DNA of 41,974 nt from Clostridia bacterium (GTDB lineage Bacteria > Bacillota > Clostridia > Oscillospirales > CAG-272). Positions 6,800 to 16,577 of this stretch are shown here, piece after piece. The stretch spans positions 1 to 41,974 of the forward strand of contig JAFVYZ010000015.1 of NCBI GenBank assembly GCA_017508425.1, in the 5' to 3' direction. The translations under genes and the position numbers were made by a program. How positions within the stretch are numbered: position 1 is the first letter of the stretch; every line of letters starts with the position of its first letter. The notes under the pieces are model-generated. The model had not been told where the DNA came from, searched no databases, and saw nothing but the letters and a program-made list of their open reading frames with translations.

Positions 6800-7384
6800 A
6801 TGAAGGGATTTGCAAAGATCGTTCGCGGCATAACCGTGCCGCCGGTGATGGTAAGTGTGCTTTTTGTTTTACTCTATTTTTATAAAGACGATGTGGTGCC
6901 GACGTTGCTTGACCTGATGCTGTCGCTCTTCTTTTTGGCGGTGGTGCCGGCATTGGCCTATCCGTTGCAGGCGGTCGTGCCCGCCTTTCGCCCGGGCGGA
7001 CAAAAAATGAAAAGGAAGCTCGCGTTTATCCTCTCCTTTGTGGGCTATATTGCCGCGTTTTCGGTTAGCCTTTGGCGTGGCGCGATCCCGAATCTTGTTT
7101 ATATCGATGCGGTATATTTGTGCTCGGTTATTATTTTAACGGTTATCAACCTGTGCACACCCTGGCATGCGAGCGGTCACGCCTGCAGCTTGGTTGGCCC
7201 CATTGCACTCCTTGCCTGCTTTATGGGTGGGTGGGCGATCGTTGGCGGCGCCTTCTTGATCGTGCTTTCCGCCTGGTCCTCGATCTATTTAAAGCGCCAT
7301 ACGGTCCGCGAGTACCTGCTCGGTGCGGCCGCGCCGCTTTTATCCGGGCTTTTCATGTACCCGATCTTCCTGCCGTTGTTTTAA
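6800..7384 (+). CDS. membrane protein, degenerate PAP2-phosphatase-like
   Basis: A 194-residue protein with about five or six membrane helices (near 11-27, 34-58, 73-92, 99-118, 128-160 and 172-193). Between helices it carries PWHASGH (121-127) and KRHTVRE (165-171), which recall the SGH and H-xxx-D motifs of PAP2 lipid phosphatases, with Glu in place of the last Asp. The usual Arg of that last motif is not in register, so activity is uncertain. If active it would dephosphorylate lipid phosphates or undecaprenyl pyrophosphate at the membrane. The start ATG follows GGAGGTG. It is a single-gene unit between its promoter and a strong terminator. Confidence 0.6.
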   Translation: MKGFAKIVRGITVPPVMVSVLFVLLYFYKDDVVPTLLDLMLSLFFLAVVPALAYPLQAVVPAFRPGGQKMKRKLAFILSFVGYIAAFSVSLWRGAIPNLVYIDAVYLCSVIILTVINLCTPWHASGHACSLVGPIALLACFMGGWAIVGGAFLIVLSAWSSIYLKRHTVREYLLGAAAPLLSGLFMYPIFLPLF

Positions 7385-7399
7385 AATTTACGCCTTTTA

Positions 7400-7438
7400 A
7401 AGGGGAGCCCTCGCCGCCGGCGCGAGGGCTCCTTTTTT
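7400..7438 (+). terminator. strong rho-independent terminator
   Basis: GGAGCCCTCGC (7404-7414) pairs with GCGAGGGCTCC (7422-7432), followed by six T (7433-7438), with A residues in front that extend the stem. Confidence 0.9.
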
Positions 7439-7461
7439 GGGGAGTAACGGTTAAATTTTGC

Positions 7462-7490
7462 TTTACTTTTAATCTTAATTGTGGTATACT
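7462..7490 (+). promoter_or_regulatory. uvrBA promoter
   Basis: TTTACT (7462-7467) and TATACT (7485-7490) are 17 bp apart, 30 bp before the uvrB start. No LexA/DinR box is evident on inspection. Confidence 0.65.
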
Positions 7491-7520
7491 AATCTTATTA
7501 ACGAAATGGAGGTCGTCCGG

Positions 7521-9497
7521 ATGAGTGAGAACAAATTTCAACTGAAAAGCAGCTTTTCGCCGACGGGCGATCAGCCCGAGGCGATCAAGGCACTTGTCGC
7601 GGGGCTTGACGCGGGCATGCGCTATCAGACGCTGCTTGGTGTCACGGGATCGGGTAAGACCTTTACGATGGCAAACGTGATCGCGAGTGTCAATCGCCCC
7701 ACTCTGATCCTTGAGCCGAATAAGACACTTGCCGCGCAGATCTGCTCGGAAATGCGTGAGTTTTTCCCCGATGCCGCCGTGGAGTTTTTCGTATCCTACT
7801 ATGACTATTACCAGCCCGAGGCGTATATCCCCGGCAGGGATATGTATATTGAAAAGGATGCCTCGATCAATGATGAGATCGACCGTTTGCGCCATAGCGC
7901 TACCTCGGCACTCCTTGAGCGTCGCGACGTCATTATCGTGGCGAGCGTTTCCTGCATTTATTCGCTCGGTGACCCTGAGGAGTATAAGAGCCTTGTGATC
8001 TCGCTGCGCCCCGGTATGGAAATGAGTCGCGATGAGCTGCTTCGCCGTCTTGTGTCGATCCAGTATGAGCGCAGTGACCTCAATTTCCAGCGCAACAAGT
8101 TCCGCGTGCGCGGTGATACCGTCGATATTTACCCCGCAGGGTATGGGGAAAATGCCGTGCGCGTGGAGTTCTTTGGCGATGAGATCGAGCGCCTGACCGA
8201 ATTTCGCGCCGTGACGGGCGAGGTGCTTCGCGATCTTCGCTATTTTGGTGTATTTCCCGCCACGCACTATGCCGTTTCCGCAGACAAACGCGAGGCGGCG
8301 CTTGCCGAGATCGGTGCGGAAATGCTCGATCGCGTTGCCTATTTTGAGAGCGAAAACAAGCTCCTTGAAGCCCAGCGCATTGCCGAGCGCACCAAATACG
8401 ATATTGAGATGCTCCGCGAGGTCGGCTACTGCTCGGGCGTTGAGAACTATTCGCGCATACTGTCGGGCCGTCCTGCCGGCTCCACGCCTTATACACTCCT
8501 TGACTATTTCCCCAAGGATTATCTTCTCATCGTCGATGAGTCGCACGTGATGCTCCCGCAGGTACGCGGCATGAGCGGCGGCGACACGGCAAGAAAGAAA
8601 AATCTGGTGGATTTCGGCTTCCGTCTGCCGTCGGCATACGACAACCGTCCGCTGTATTTCCACGAGTTTGAGGAGCGCGTTGGACAAGCCATTCTTGTCA
8701 GTGCCACCCCAGCCGATTTTGAAAAAGAGAACTCCGCGCAGGTCGTCGAGCAGATCATTCGCCCCACGGGCCTGCTTGACCCTGAAATCGACGTGCGCCC
8801 GATTGCGGGGCAGGTCGATGACCTGATGGGTGAAATACGGCTTCGCGCCGCAAAGGGTGAGCGCGTGCTCGTCACGACCCTGACGACCCACATGGCGGAG
8901 GATCTCACCTCGTATTTTGAGGAAAACGGCATCCGCGTGCGCTATATTCACCATAACGTCGAAACCATTGAGCGTATGGAGATCATCCGTGATCTGCGTG
9001 TCGGAAAATTTGACGTGCTGGTGGGTATTAACCTTTTGCGCGAGGGACTTGACCTGCCCGAGGTGTCGCTGGTGGCGATCCTTGACGCGGATAAGGAGGG
9101 CTTTTTGCGCACCGAGACCTCGCTGATCCAAACGATCGGCCGTGCCGCGCGCAACGCCGAGGGCAAGGTCATTATGTATGCCGACAGTATCACAAAATCG
9201 ATGCGCGTGGCGATCGATGAAACGCGTCGCCGTCGCGCCATACAGGATGCCTACAACAAGGCAAACGGCATCACGCCGAGGACCATTGTCAAGGGCGTGC
9301 ACGACATCATTGATATCGGTAAAGCGACCGAGGATGCAGGCGGCAAGGGCAAAAAGAAGCTCACGCGCCGTGAGCGTGACAAGCTCATCGAAACACTTAC
9401 CGCCGAGATGCGCGATGCCGCGAAGCGCCTTGAATTCGAGCAGGCGGCGTTCCTGCGCGATAAGATCAGGGAATTAAGAGAAAGCAAGGAAGATTGA
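7521..9497 (+). CDS. uvrB: UvrABC excision repair subunit B
   Basis: UvrB is the damage-verifying helicase-like subunit of nucleotide excision repair. It is loaded on DNA by UvrA and recruits UvrC. At 658 residues it has normal length. Walker A is GVTGSGKT (40-47). The beta-hairpin region is [16 protein letters not shown], the Walker B box is VDESHVM, helicase motif VI is QTIGRAARN, and the C-terminal UVR motif that binds UvrC ([19 protein letters not shown]) is intact. The ATG at 7521 is preferred over upstream in-frame ATGs at 7479 and 7506, because GGAGGT at 7508-7513 is correctly spaced for it. uvrA follows after 1 bp. Confidence 0.98.
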   Translation: MSENKFQLKSSFSPTGDQPEAIKALVAGLDAGMRYQTLLGVTGSGKTFTMANVIASVNRPTLILEPNKTLAAQICSEMREFFPDAAVEFFVSYYDYYQPEAYIPGRDMYIEKDASINDEIDRLRHSATSALLERRDVIIVASVSCIYSLGDPEEYKSLVISLRPGMEMSRDELLRRLVSIQYERSDLNFQRNKFRVRGDTVDIYPAGYGENAVRVEFFGDEIERLTEFRAVTGEVLRDLRYFGVFPATHYAVSADKREAALAEIGAEMLDRVAYFESENKLLEAQRIAERTKYDIEMLREVGYCSGVENYSRILSGRPAGSTPYTLLDYFPKDYLLIVDESHVMLPQVRGMSGGDTARKKNLVDFGFRLPSAYDNRPLYFHEFEERVGQAILVSATPADFEKENSAQVVEQIIRPTGLLDPEIDVRPIAGQVDDLMGEIRLRAAKGERVLVTTLTTHMAEDLTSYFEENGIRVRYIHHNVETIERMEIIRDLRVGKFDVLVGINLLREGLDLPEVSLVAILDADKEGFLRTETSLIQTIGRAARNAEGKVIMYADSITKSMRVAIDETRRRRAIQDAYNKANGITPRTIVKGVHDIIDIGKATEDAGGKGKKKLTRRERDKLIETLTAEMRDAAKRLEFEQAAFLRDKIRELRESKED

Positions 9498-9498
9498 T

Positions 9499-12345
9499 AT
9501 GTCAAACGAGCTGATTTTAAAGGGCGTCCGCGTCCATAATCTAAAAAATATAGATATCACCATACCGCGTGATAAGCTGGTGGTATTGACGGGGCTTTCG
9601 GGGTCGGGTAAATCCTCGCTTGCCTTTGATACCATTTATGCCGAGGGGCACCGTCGCTTTGTCGAGTCGCTCTCCTCTTACGCGCGTATGTTTTTGGGGC
9701 AGCTTGACAAGCCCGATATCGATAGCATTGAGGGGCTTTCGCCCGCGATCTCGATCGACCAAAAGACCACCTCGAAAAATCCGCGCTCGACGGTTGGCAC
9801 CGTCACCGAGATCTACGACTATTTGCGCCTTTTGTACGCGCGCATCGGCGTGCCACACTGTCCTGTGTGCGGTAAGGAGATCCGCCAGCAGTCAAAGGAT
9901 CAGATCGTTGACCGCATTCTCGCACTCCCAGAGGGCACGCGCTTTATGGTGTTAGCACCCGTTGTGCGCGGGCAAAAGGGTATGCACGAAAAGGTCTTTT
10001 CCGATGCGCGCAAGAGTGGCTACGTGCGTGTGCGCGTTGACGGCAGTATGTACGAGCTCTCCGAGGAGCTGAAGCTCGATAAAAACAAAAAGCATACGGT
10101 TGAGGTGGTCGTTGACCGCCTTGTTTTGCGCGGCGATATTCGTGCACGTCTTGGCGATTCGGTGGAAACCGCACTATCCCTTGCCGACGGCAATCTTCTC
10201 ATTGCACCCGTCGCACGCGAGGGGGAGGCGACTCCCGAGGAGCTTGCGTTTTCCGAGAACTATGCCTGTGAGGAGCACGGCATTTCCTTTGGCGAGCTTG
10301 AGCCTCGCATGTTTTCCTTTAACAGTCCGCAGGGCGCGTGCCCAAAGTGCGCAGGTCTTGGGCAAATGCGTCGCCTTGCCGTGTATAAGCTGATCCCCGA
10401 TGACACCTTGTCGCTCTCCGAGGGTGCGATCGCTGTCAACGGCTTTAAGAGTCTTACGGCTGAGGACGGCTGGAACGGCCCGCTTTTTGCCGCAGTCGGC
10501 GAGCGCCTTGGATTTTCGATGGATACGCCTGTTTGCGAGTTTACCAAGGCGCAAATGGACGCCCTCATGTACGGAACGGGCAGTGAGCGCTATCACGTGG
10601 TACGTTATTTCGGCGGCGAGGCGCACGAGCAGGTCGTGCCCTTTGACGGGTTGGTGCCCATGATCGAAAAACGTATGAATATGAACGGAATAGGGGAGTA
10701 CTACGACGATTTTATCGAGGATGCACCTTGTCCCGAGTGTGGCGGCAGACGCTTGTCGAAAACCGTGCTTTCCGTGACCGTTGGCGGGCTAAATATTGAT
10801 GAGCTTTGCAATCTTTCGGTCAAAAAGGCACTTGATTTTGTCAATGCGCTCACCCTGACCGAAACCGAGCAAACCATTGCAAAAGAAATTTTAAAAGAGG
10901 TCCGCGCACGCCTTGGGTTCCTCATCAGCGTGGGGCTCGATTATCTCACGCTCGCGCGCCGTGCGGGCACGCTTTCGGGCGGTGAGGCACAGCGCATCCG
11001 ACTTGCCACTCAAATCGGCTCGTCCTTGATGGGCGTGCTGTATATTCTTGATGAGCCGAGCATTGGGCTGCATCAGCGCGATAACGTCAAGCTGATCCGC
11101 ACTCTTCAGCGCCTGCGCGATCTTGGCAACAGCGTGCTCGTGGTCGAGCACGATGAGGAAACGATGGAATCGGCGGACTTTATCGTGGATATCGGTCCCG
11201 GTGCGGGCATTCACGGCGGTGAGGTCGTGGTGGCAGGCACGCCTGCCGAGGTTATGGCGTGTGAAAACTCCGCCACGGGTGCCTATCTTTCGGGCAAAAA
11301 ATCGATCCCCGTGCCTCGAAATCGCCGTGTCGGTAACGGCCACGTACTGTCGGTCAAGGGTGCGCGCCAAAACAACCTAAAGAGCATTGACGTGGATATT
11401 CCCTTGGGGACGCTCGTGTGTGTCACGGGCGTGTCGGGGTCGGGTAAATCCTCGCTTGTCAACGGTATTCTTTACCCGTATCTTGCACACAAATTAAACC
11501 GCGCCGCCGCGTATCCCGGGCCGCACGATGCCATTTTGGGCGCGGAGCATCTTGATAAGGTCATTGACATCGACCAAAGCCCCATCGGGCGCACACCGCG
11601 CTCCAATCCCGCAACCTACACGGGGCTCTTTAACGAGATCCGCGACTTGTTCGCGAAAACCCCCGATGCACGTGCACACGGTTATAAAAGCGGCCGCTTC
11701 TCCTTTAACGTCAAGGGCGGCAGATGCGAGGCGTGCGAGGGCGACGGCGTGAAAAAGATCGAAATGCACTTCCTGCCCGATGTCTATGTAAAATGCGACG
11801 TTTGCCACGGCAAGCGCTACAATCGCGACACGCTTGACGTGCTTTATAAGGGCAAGAGCATTGCCGACGTGCTCGAAATGACGGTGGAGGAGGGGCTTTC
11901 CTTCTTCGCGGATATTCCTGCCATTGCGCGTAAGCTTCAAACGATGTTTGACGTGGGACTTGGGTATATCGCGATCGGGCAGTCCTCAACGACGCTTTCG
12001 GGCGGCGAAGCCCAGCGCATCAAGCTTGCAACCGAGCTTGCCAAGCGGAGCACCGGTAAAACGATTTATATTTTAGACGAGCCGACGACGGGGCTTCACA
12101 GCGCGGACGTCGCAAAGCTCATTTTGATGCTCCAACGCCTTGTTGACGCAGGGAACACCGTGCTTGTCATTGAGCATAATCTTGACGTCATTAAAACCGC
12201 CGATCATATCATCGACCTCGGGCCCGAGGGCGGCGAGGGCGGCGGCACGGTGCTTGCCACGGGCACACCCGAGGAGATCGCAAAGGTGCCGCACTCTTAT
12301 ACGGGGCAGTATCTCAAAAAATGGCTCGAAAAGGGGAAAAAGTAA
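9499..12345 (+). CDS. uvrA: UvrABC excision repair subunit A
   Basis: UvrA is the dimeric ABC-type ATPase that finds bulky DNA lesions and hands them to UvrB. At 948 residues it has the expected two ATP-binding halves. Walker A motifs are GLSGSGKS (32-39) and GVSGSGKS. Signature motifs [12 protein letters not shown] and [12 protein letters not shown], and Walker B motifs [10 protein letters not shown] and [10 protein letters not shown], are present. A CPVCG site lies near the insertion domain, and the C-terminal zinc finger CEACEGDG...CDVCHGKR is complete. The first zinc site reads CEEHG...CPKC, with His for one Cys, which I believe is a tolerated variant. It starts 1 bp after uvrB with a GGA-type ribosome binding site inside uvrB. 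Confidence 0.98.
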   Translation: MSNELILKGVRVHNLKNIDITIPRDKLVVLTGLSGSGKSSLAFDTIYAEGHRRFVESLSSYARMFLGQLDKPDIDSIEGLSPAISIDQKTTSKNPRSTVGTVTEIYDYLRLLYARIGVPHCPVCGKEIRQQSKDQIVDRILALPEGTRFMVLAPVVRGQKGMHEKVFSDARKSGYVRVRVDGSMYELSEELKLDKNKKHTVEVVVDRLVLRGDIRARLGDSVETALSLADGNLLIAPVAREGEATPEELAFSENYACEEHGISFGELEPRMFSFNSPQGACPKCAGLGQMRRLAVYKLIPDDTLSLSEGAIAVNGFKSLTAEDGWNGPLFAAVGERLGFSMDTPVCEFTKAQMDALMYGTGSERYHVVRYFGGEAHEQVVPFDGLVPMIEKRMNMNGIGEYYDDFIEDAPCPECGGRRLSKTVLSVTVGGLNIDELCNLSVKKALDFVNALTLTETEQTIAKEILKEVRARLGFLISVGLDYLTLARRAGTLSGGEAQRIRLATQIGSSLMGVLYILDEPSIGLHQRDNVKLIRTLQRLRDLGNSVLVVEHDEETMESADFIVDIGPGAGIHGGEVVVAGTPAEVMACENSATGAYLSGKKSIPVPRNRRVGNGHVLSVKGARQNNLKSIDVDIPLGTLVCVTGVSGSGKSSLVNGILYPYLAHKLNRAAAYPGPHDAILGAEHLDKVIDIDQSPIGRTPRSNPATYTGLFNEIRDLFAKTPDARAHGYKSGRFSFNVKGGRCEACEGDGVKKIEMHFLPDVYVKCDVCHGKRYNRDTLDVLYKGKSIADVLEMTVEEGLSFFADIPAIARKLQTMFDVGLGYIAIGQSSTTLSGGEAQRIKLATELAKRSTGKTIYILDEPTTGLHSADVAKLILMLQRLVDAGNTVLVIEHNLDVIKTADHIIDLGPEGGEGGGTVLATGTPEEIAKVPHSYTGQYLKKWLEKGKK

Positions 12346-12347
12346 CC

Positions 12348-13475
12348 ATGGAATTTGTCGCAACCTGCCTTTTTGGGCTGGAGAAGCAGCTGGGCGAGGA
12401 GCTTGATGCCCTTGGTGTCACGCGCATTGAAACGATGGACGGGCGCGTGACGTTTGAGGGCGACCTCCTTGATATGGCACGTGCCAATATGCGCCTGCGC
12501 TTAGCGGAGCGCATCTATATCAAGGTGGGCGCGTTTCCCGCGCGTAGTTTTACTGAGCTGTTTGACGGTGTGAGGGCGCTCCCGTTTGAGGAGTATATCG
12601 GTGAGGTCGATGCCTTTCCCGTCAAGGGACACGCCATTAAAAGCACGCTTTTTTCTGTTCCCGATTGCCAGAGCATCGTCAAAAAGGCGATCGTGGAGCG
12701 CCTGCGCGCCGCGCACGGTGTGACGGTTTTGCCCGAGGACGGTGCGAAATATCAGATTGAATTTTTCATTTTCAAGGATATAGCGACCCTGATGATCGAT
12801 ACCTCGGGCGTCGCACTCCATAAGCGCGGCTATCGCCCCGCGGCAGGTGCCGCGCCCCTCAGGGAAACACTGGGCGCTGCCATTGCCCTTACCGCTCGTC
12901 CCCGTACCGATACGCTCATCTGGGACCCCTTTTGCGGCTCGGGCACGATCGTCATTGAAGCCGCGATGATCGAAAAGGGAATTGCCCCCAATACGGGGCG
13001 CGTTTTTGCCGCTATGGACTATGATTTTATTGACCATCGCATCTGGCAAAAGGCACGCGAGGAAGCCGAGGATCTCGTAAAACGTGATGGGAAAATCGAG
13101 CTTTTCGGCTCGGATATTGATGAAAAGGTGTTGCAGTACGCACGCGAGAACGCGGCACGTGCCGGTGTCAGCGACTGCATCAAATTCTTCCGCCAAGATG
13201 CGAGAAAAATCGAAAAGCCCGACCGCCGCGGCACCCTCATTTGCAATCCGCCCTACGGCGAGCGCATGATGGAGCTAAAGGAGGTCGAAGCACTCTACCG
13301 CGACATCGGCAAGACCTTTCAGGCCTTCGACCCGTGGCAAATGTATATCCTCACCTCCCACCCCCAGTTCGAGCGCTTTTTCGGTCGCCGCGCCGACAAA
13401 AAACGCCGCCTGTATAACGGTATGATCCCGTGTGATCTCTACCAATACTTCCGCCCGAATTTTGCCAAAAAATAA
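12348..13475 (+). CDS. THUMP-domain 23S rRNA guanine-N2 methyltransferase, RlmL/YpsC-like
   Basis: A 375-residue SAM-dependent RNA methyltransferase. The N-terminal 160 residues match the THUMP-containing RNA-binding part (EFVATCLFGLEKQLGEEL; later IDTSGVALHKRGYR). The Rossmann part has the SAM loop DPFCGSGTIVIEAA and the catalytic NPPYGE (300-305). In this family it modifies a guanine of 23S rRNA (E. coli G2445; the B. subtilis relative is YpsC). The start chosen is the ATG at 12348, just after the uvrA stop; an in-frame ATG at 12321 would overlap uvrA and add nine residues outside the family pattern. It is probably transcribed with uvrBA. The exact target base is inference. Confidence 0.88.
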   Translation: MEFVATCLFGLEKQLGEELDALGVTRIETMDGRVTFEGDLLDMARANMRLRLAERIYIKVGAFPARSFTELFDGVRALPFEEYIGEVDAFPVKGHAIKSTLFSVPDCQSIVKKAIVERLRAAHGVTVLPEDGAKYQIEFFIFKDIATLMIDTSGVALHKRGYRPAAGAAPLRETLGAAIALTARPRTDTLIWDPFCGSGTIVIEAAMIEKGIAPNTGRVFAAMDYDFIDHRIWQKAREEAEDLVKRDGKIELFGSDIDEKVLQYARENAARAGVSDCIKFFRQDARKIEKPDRRGTLICNPPYGERMMELKEVEALYRDIGKTFQAFDPWQMYILTSHPQFERFFGRRADKKRRLYNGMIPCDLYQYFRPNFAKK

Positions 13476-13487
13476 CGCACAAACACC

Positions 13488-13550
13488 GTAGGGGCGATTC
13501 ACGAATCGCCCGCGATCAGCAAAAATGGGCGATTCATGAATCGCCCCTAC
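13488..13550. repeat. two inverted copies of the dispersed 24-bp repeat
   Basis: A copy of the repeat (GTAGGGGCGATTC...GAATCGCCC) lies at 13488-13511. A copy in inverse orientation, differing only at the centre, lies at 13527-13550. They are 15 bp apart and form a 24-bp-arm inverted repeat. Each copy is itself a near-palindrome around GATTCNNGAATC. The same 24-mer recurs at 16976, 20929 and 20992. Confidence 0.9.
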
Positions 13551-13632
13551 ATATGACACCAAACAACGCGCAGAATGTGATGTCAACTCGCAGGGCCGGC
13601 GCCCACGACAGCCCGCGATCCGCGATGTGCGA

Positions 13633-13671
13633 AAAAACGCCCCACAGGCATTTTTCCTGTGGGGCGTTTTT
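13633..13671. terminator. bidirectional terminator between rlmL-like and LRR genes
   Basis: AAAAACGCCCCACAGG (13633-13648) pairs with CCTGTGGGGCGTTTTT (13656-13671) around a CATTTTT loop. It can end transcription from both converging genes. Confidence 0.88.
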
Positions 13672-13698
13672 AAAATGTTCTATCGCAATAGGGGGATA

Positions 13699-14838
13699 TT
13701 ATCCAAAGCTTTTGAGATCGGAAAGCTCGCTGTTGATATAGTTGTCCCAATCGCTGCAGGCGCGGATCTGAACCGTAAAGCTCTGGTTGCCTGCATCAAA
13801 GGTGTAGTTGGTTCCATAGTGCTCTGCATCAACCATAACGCCATTGATGATGATCTGATAATAAGAGGCATAGATAACAGAATCCCAACTGAGTACCCCG
13901 TTCTCGTATGTGATCGTGCTTGCCGCAACGGGGGGGATCTTGGTGGTGTACAGACTGCCCCAAGCTGAGGGGAAGTTGCCCTTCACAGCGCGCACGTAAT
14001 AGATGTGATAGCCCTCTTGAAATGCAGTAAACTCACACGCGGTCAGCTTTACGATACTGTCGCGGTCGTAATCCAACATAACCTCGTAATACTCCGCGCC
14101 GTCAACGGGCGCCCAGGTCAGGGAGCCGTGAGCCGTTACGGTAATTTCGGGGGTGGCGGGGGATAATTTTGTGCAACCCTCAAAGGCATCTGCATGGATA
14201 TCGATCTCGGTGCTGAGTATGTCAACACGCTCAAGATTTTCACAATTTCTAAAAGCATGCTTGCAAATTTTTGTCACACTTTCGGGGATTGTGATCGAGG
14301 TAAGAGCGTCACACCCTGCAAAAGCGTAATCGCAAATTTTTGTAACACTTTCGGGGATCGTGATCGAGGTAAGAGCGGGGCATTCTACAAAAGCACAGAT
14401 GCCGATGGTGGTAATGCTGTCGGGGAGATTGATTTTTTCAAGAAGCGGTGCTGCCCAAAATCCGATGCCGAATATTTCTGCTGGATCATCATAGGTGATA
14501 AAAGAGGGAGCCCCCACGCAGGTTACGGCCTTGCCCTTGTAGGTTGCGGGCACGGTGATCTCTTTGGCATATAACGCCTTGCCGATTCCCACGGCATAGG
14601 TGCCGTCGGGTAAAAGGAAAAAGTCAAGCTCTTGCGGGTTTTCTTGATCAGCATTCTTGCCGTCCTCGCCCGGCTCACCCTTTGCACCGGTTGCGCCCTT
14701 CAGGCTCTCGAGCCATTCAGCTTCGGTTCCAACAAAGCCGTTTCTCACGGCAATATCGTAGGCAGACTCCGCCTCGCACGCGCAAAGCGTTGCGGCAATG
14801 AGCAGCAGCATACACAGTAATGTTAAAAGCTTTTTCAT
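13699..14838 (-). CDS. surface lipoprotein with BspA-type leucine-rich repeats and Fn3-like domains
   Basis: A 379-residue exported protein. Residues 1-20 are a lipoprotein signal (KK, hydrophobic core, then LCAC; predicted lipidated C21). After it come a short AYDIAVRNGFVGTEAEWL motif and five collagen-like G-X-Y triplets (GATGAKGEPGEDGKN). Then follow about three to four LRR_5/BspA repeats (ITIPESVTKIC..AFxxC) and two fibronectin-III-like segments (LTWAPVDGAEYYEV; LSWDSVIYASYYQI). Such proteins bind other cells or host matrix; the ligand here is unknown. The start at 14838 is chosen for the signal peptide and the GGAAGG site. Two repeat units are almost identical at the DNA level (14263-14308 and 14332-14377, two mismatches in 46 bp), showing recent duplication. 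Confidence 0.85.
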   Translation of the reverse strand: MKKLLTLLCMLLLIAATLCACEAESAYDIAVRNGFVGTEAEWLESLKGATGAKGEPGEDGKNADQENPQELDFFLLPDGTYAVGIGKALYAKEITVPATYKGKAVTCVGAPSFITYDDPAEIFGIGFWAAPLLEKINLPDSITTIGICAFVECPALTSITIPESVTKICDYAFAGCDALTSITIPESVTKICKHAFRNCENLERVDILSTEIDIHADAFEGCTKLSPATPEITVTAHGSLTWAPVDGAEYYEVMLDYDRDSIVKLTACEFTAFQEGYHIYYVRAVKGNFPSAWGSLYTTKIPPVAASTITYENGVLSWDSVIYASYYQIIINGVMVDAEHYGTNYTFDAGNQSFTVQIRACSDWDNYINSELSDLKSFG

Positions 14839-14887
14839 GATGTGCCTTCCTTCTTGTTCTTGGGATAATGTGGCGTGCCACGATTTT

Positions 14888-14916
14888 AGCATAACATAAC
14901 TTCTAAAAAATGTCAA
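14888..14916 (-). promoter_or_regulatory. promoter of the LRR lipoprotein gene
   Basis: On the minus strand TTGACA (plus 14911-14916) and TATGCT (plus 14888-14893) are 17 bp apart. Confidence 0.75.
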
Positions 14917-14983
14917 TCAAAAACCCTTTTAAAAGCGCTTGCTTCGAGCAAATGTAACATTTTACTTTTCTCACTCTCACCCC

Positions 14984-15012
14984 TTGACATTTTATTATAA
15001 AAATAGTATAAT
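14984..15012 (+). promoter_or_regulatory. consensus promoter for miaB
   Basis: Perfect TTGACA (14984-14989) and TATAAT (15007-15012) with a 17-bp spacer, 35 bp before miaB. It is divergent from the LRR gene promoter about 70 bp away. Confidence 0.9.
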
Positions 15013-15047
15013 AGTAAACTGTAAATTTATATTTAAAGGAGTCCCTG

Positions 15048-16460
15048 ATGTCATTGGATTGCAGTCGGTCGGCACAGCCCCAAACCGCCCTTGATATGAT
15101 CCCGTATATGGATGCCGTGCGTGCCGTGACGGGCAAAATGCCAGAAAAGCCGCGTTGCTTTGTCCTGACCTTTGGCTGTCAGCAAAACGTAGCGGATAGT
15201 GAAAAGCTCGCAGGTATGGCTGTGGATATGGGCTATCAGATCATCGATATCCCCGAGGGGGCCGACCTCATACTCGTCAACACCTGCGCGATACGCGAGC
15301 ACGCCGAGCAAAAGGCTTTGTCGGTTGTGGGGCAGTACAAGCACCTAAAAGAGAAAAATCCCGCGCTCATCATCGGCATTTGCGGCTGTATGGTGGCGCA
15401 GGAGCACCGCCGTGAGGAAATTAAGAAAAGCTACCCTTACGTCAGCTTCGTGCTTTGCACCTCCGTTCTTTACCGCTTGCCGCAGTATCTTGCCGAAGTG
15501 ATGGAAAAGGGCAAGCGCATCCTGCGCGGCGAGGAGGAGCATACCGTGGCGGAGGGCGCGCCCATTCGGCGAGAGAGCACCTACCGCGCGAGCGTGAGCA
15601 TCATGTACGGGTGCAACAATTTTTGCTCCTACTGCATCGTGCCTTACGTGCGCGGACGTGAGCGCAGCCGCGAGCCTGCAGCAGTCATCGCTGAGGTCAA
15701 GGACTTGGTCGCGCGTGGCTACAAGGATATCACCTTGCTTGGGCAAAACGTCAATTCCTACGGCAAGGATCGCGCGGACGGCTACGCGTTCCCCCAGCTG
15801 CTTGCCGACCTTGATAAGATCGAGGGGGATTACACGCTCCACTTTATGACCAGCCACCCGAAGGACGCCACGCGAGAGCTCGTTGACGTGATGGCGGCAA
15901 GCCGCCACGTCGCGCACAGCTTCCACTTGCCCCTGCAAGCGGGGAGCGACCGAATTCTCACCCTCATGAACCGCCACTACGACTGCGCGAAATACCTTGA
16001 CATTCTCGACTATATGCGCGAAAAAATGCCCGATATTGCCGTCACGTCGGATATTATCGTGGCGTTCCCCACCGAAACCGAGGCTGAATTTGAGCAAACC
16101 CTTGCGATGCTCCGCCGTGCGCGCTTTGATATGATCTATTCCTTCATCTACTCACCGCGAAAGGGTACACCCGCGGCAAAAATGGAGGGGCAGCTCCCCC
16201 ACAGCGTTTCCGCCGACCGCATGGGGCGCCTGCTCGCGCTGCAAAACGAGATCGCCGATGCCGCCAACTCCCGATTGGTGGGTGGAACGGTGCGCGTGAT
16301 CTCGGAGGGCGTGAGCAAAAACGACGCAAGCGTTTATACCGGTCGCACCGATCAAAATAAAATCGTATTTTTCAAAGAACCCGTACCCGAGGGGGAATGG
16401 GCATTCGTAAAAATAGACCGCGCCGCCGCCTTTGCGCTGTACGGCACAGTCGAAAAATAA
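15048..16460 (+). CDS. miaB: tRNA-2-methylthio-N6-isopentenyladenosine synthase MiaB
   Basis: MiaB is a radical-SAM enzyme that adds a methylthio group to i6A37 of tRNAs reading UNN codons, using two Fe-S clusters. At 470 residues it is normal. The N-terminal cluster Cys are C44 (TFGCQQN), C80 (VNTCAIRE) and C114 (CGCMVAQE). The radical-SAM CxxxCxxC is C189-C193-C196 (YGCNNFCSYC). A C-terminal TRAM domain ends the protein (GRTDQNKIVFF...). The ATG at 15048 follows AAAGGAG by 6 bp. Its substrate i6A is made by MiaA, which is not in this window. Confidence 0.97.
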   Translation: MSLDCSRSAQPQTALDMIPYMDAVRAVTGKMPEKPRCFVLTFGCQQNVADSEKLAGMAVDMGYQIIDIPEGADLILVNTCAIREHAEQKALSVVGQYKHLKEKNPALIIGICGCMVAQEHRREEIKKSYPYVSFVLCTSVLYRLPQYLAEVMEKGKRILRGEEEHTVAEGAPIRRESTYRASVSIMYGCNNFCSYCIVPYVRGRERSREPAAVIAEVKDLVARGYKDITLLGQNVNSYGKDRADGYAFPQLLADLDKIEGDYTLHFMTSHPKDATRELVDVMAASRHVAHSFHLPLQAGSDRILTLMNRHYDCAKYLDILDYMREKMPDIAVTSDIIVAFPTETEAEFEQTLAMLRRARFDMIYSFIYSPRKGTPAAKMEGQLPHSVSADRMGRLLALQNEIADAANSRLVGGTVRVISEGVSKNDASVYTGRTDQNKIVFFKEPVPEGEWAFVKIDRAAAFALYGTVEK

Positions 16461-16475
16461 TTTTAGCAAATATCC

Positions 16476-16545
16476 CACCACCGTGTCATTCTGAGCGTAG
16501 TCGAACCCGTAGGGCGACGGCTGTGCCGTCGGAATCTCGGTGGTG
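16476..16545. repeat. 70-bp inverted-repeat element between miaB and ylbF
   Basis: The ends CACCACCG (16476-16483) and CGGTGGTG (16538-16545) are inverted repeats. Inside are a TGTCATTCTGAGCG segment that I recognise as a common intergenic repeat motif in bacteria, and a perfect CGACGGC-TGT-GCCGTCG hairpin (16515-16531). It may be a MITE-like or REP-like insertion. It splits what would otherwise be a tight miaB-ylbF operon. Confidence 0.6.
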
Positions 16546-16577
16546 AAGAGAAACAATTCAGAACAGGAGAATGAAAA

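Noticed and set aside
7353-9302. 649-codon open frame on the minus strand
   Set aside because: It is antisense to uvrB, which has full family motifs; its translation is rich in low-complexity His/Arg/Ala and shows no family pattern.
9499-12345. Broken zinc finger in UvrA (CxxH)
   Set aside because: His can replace Cys as a zinc ligand and the rest of the protein is intact, so it is not treated as a defect.
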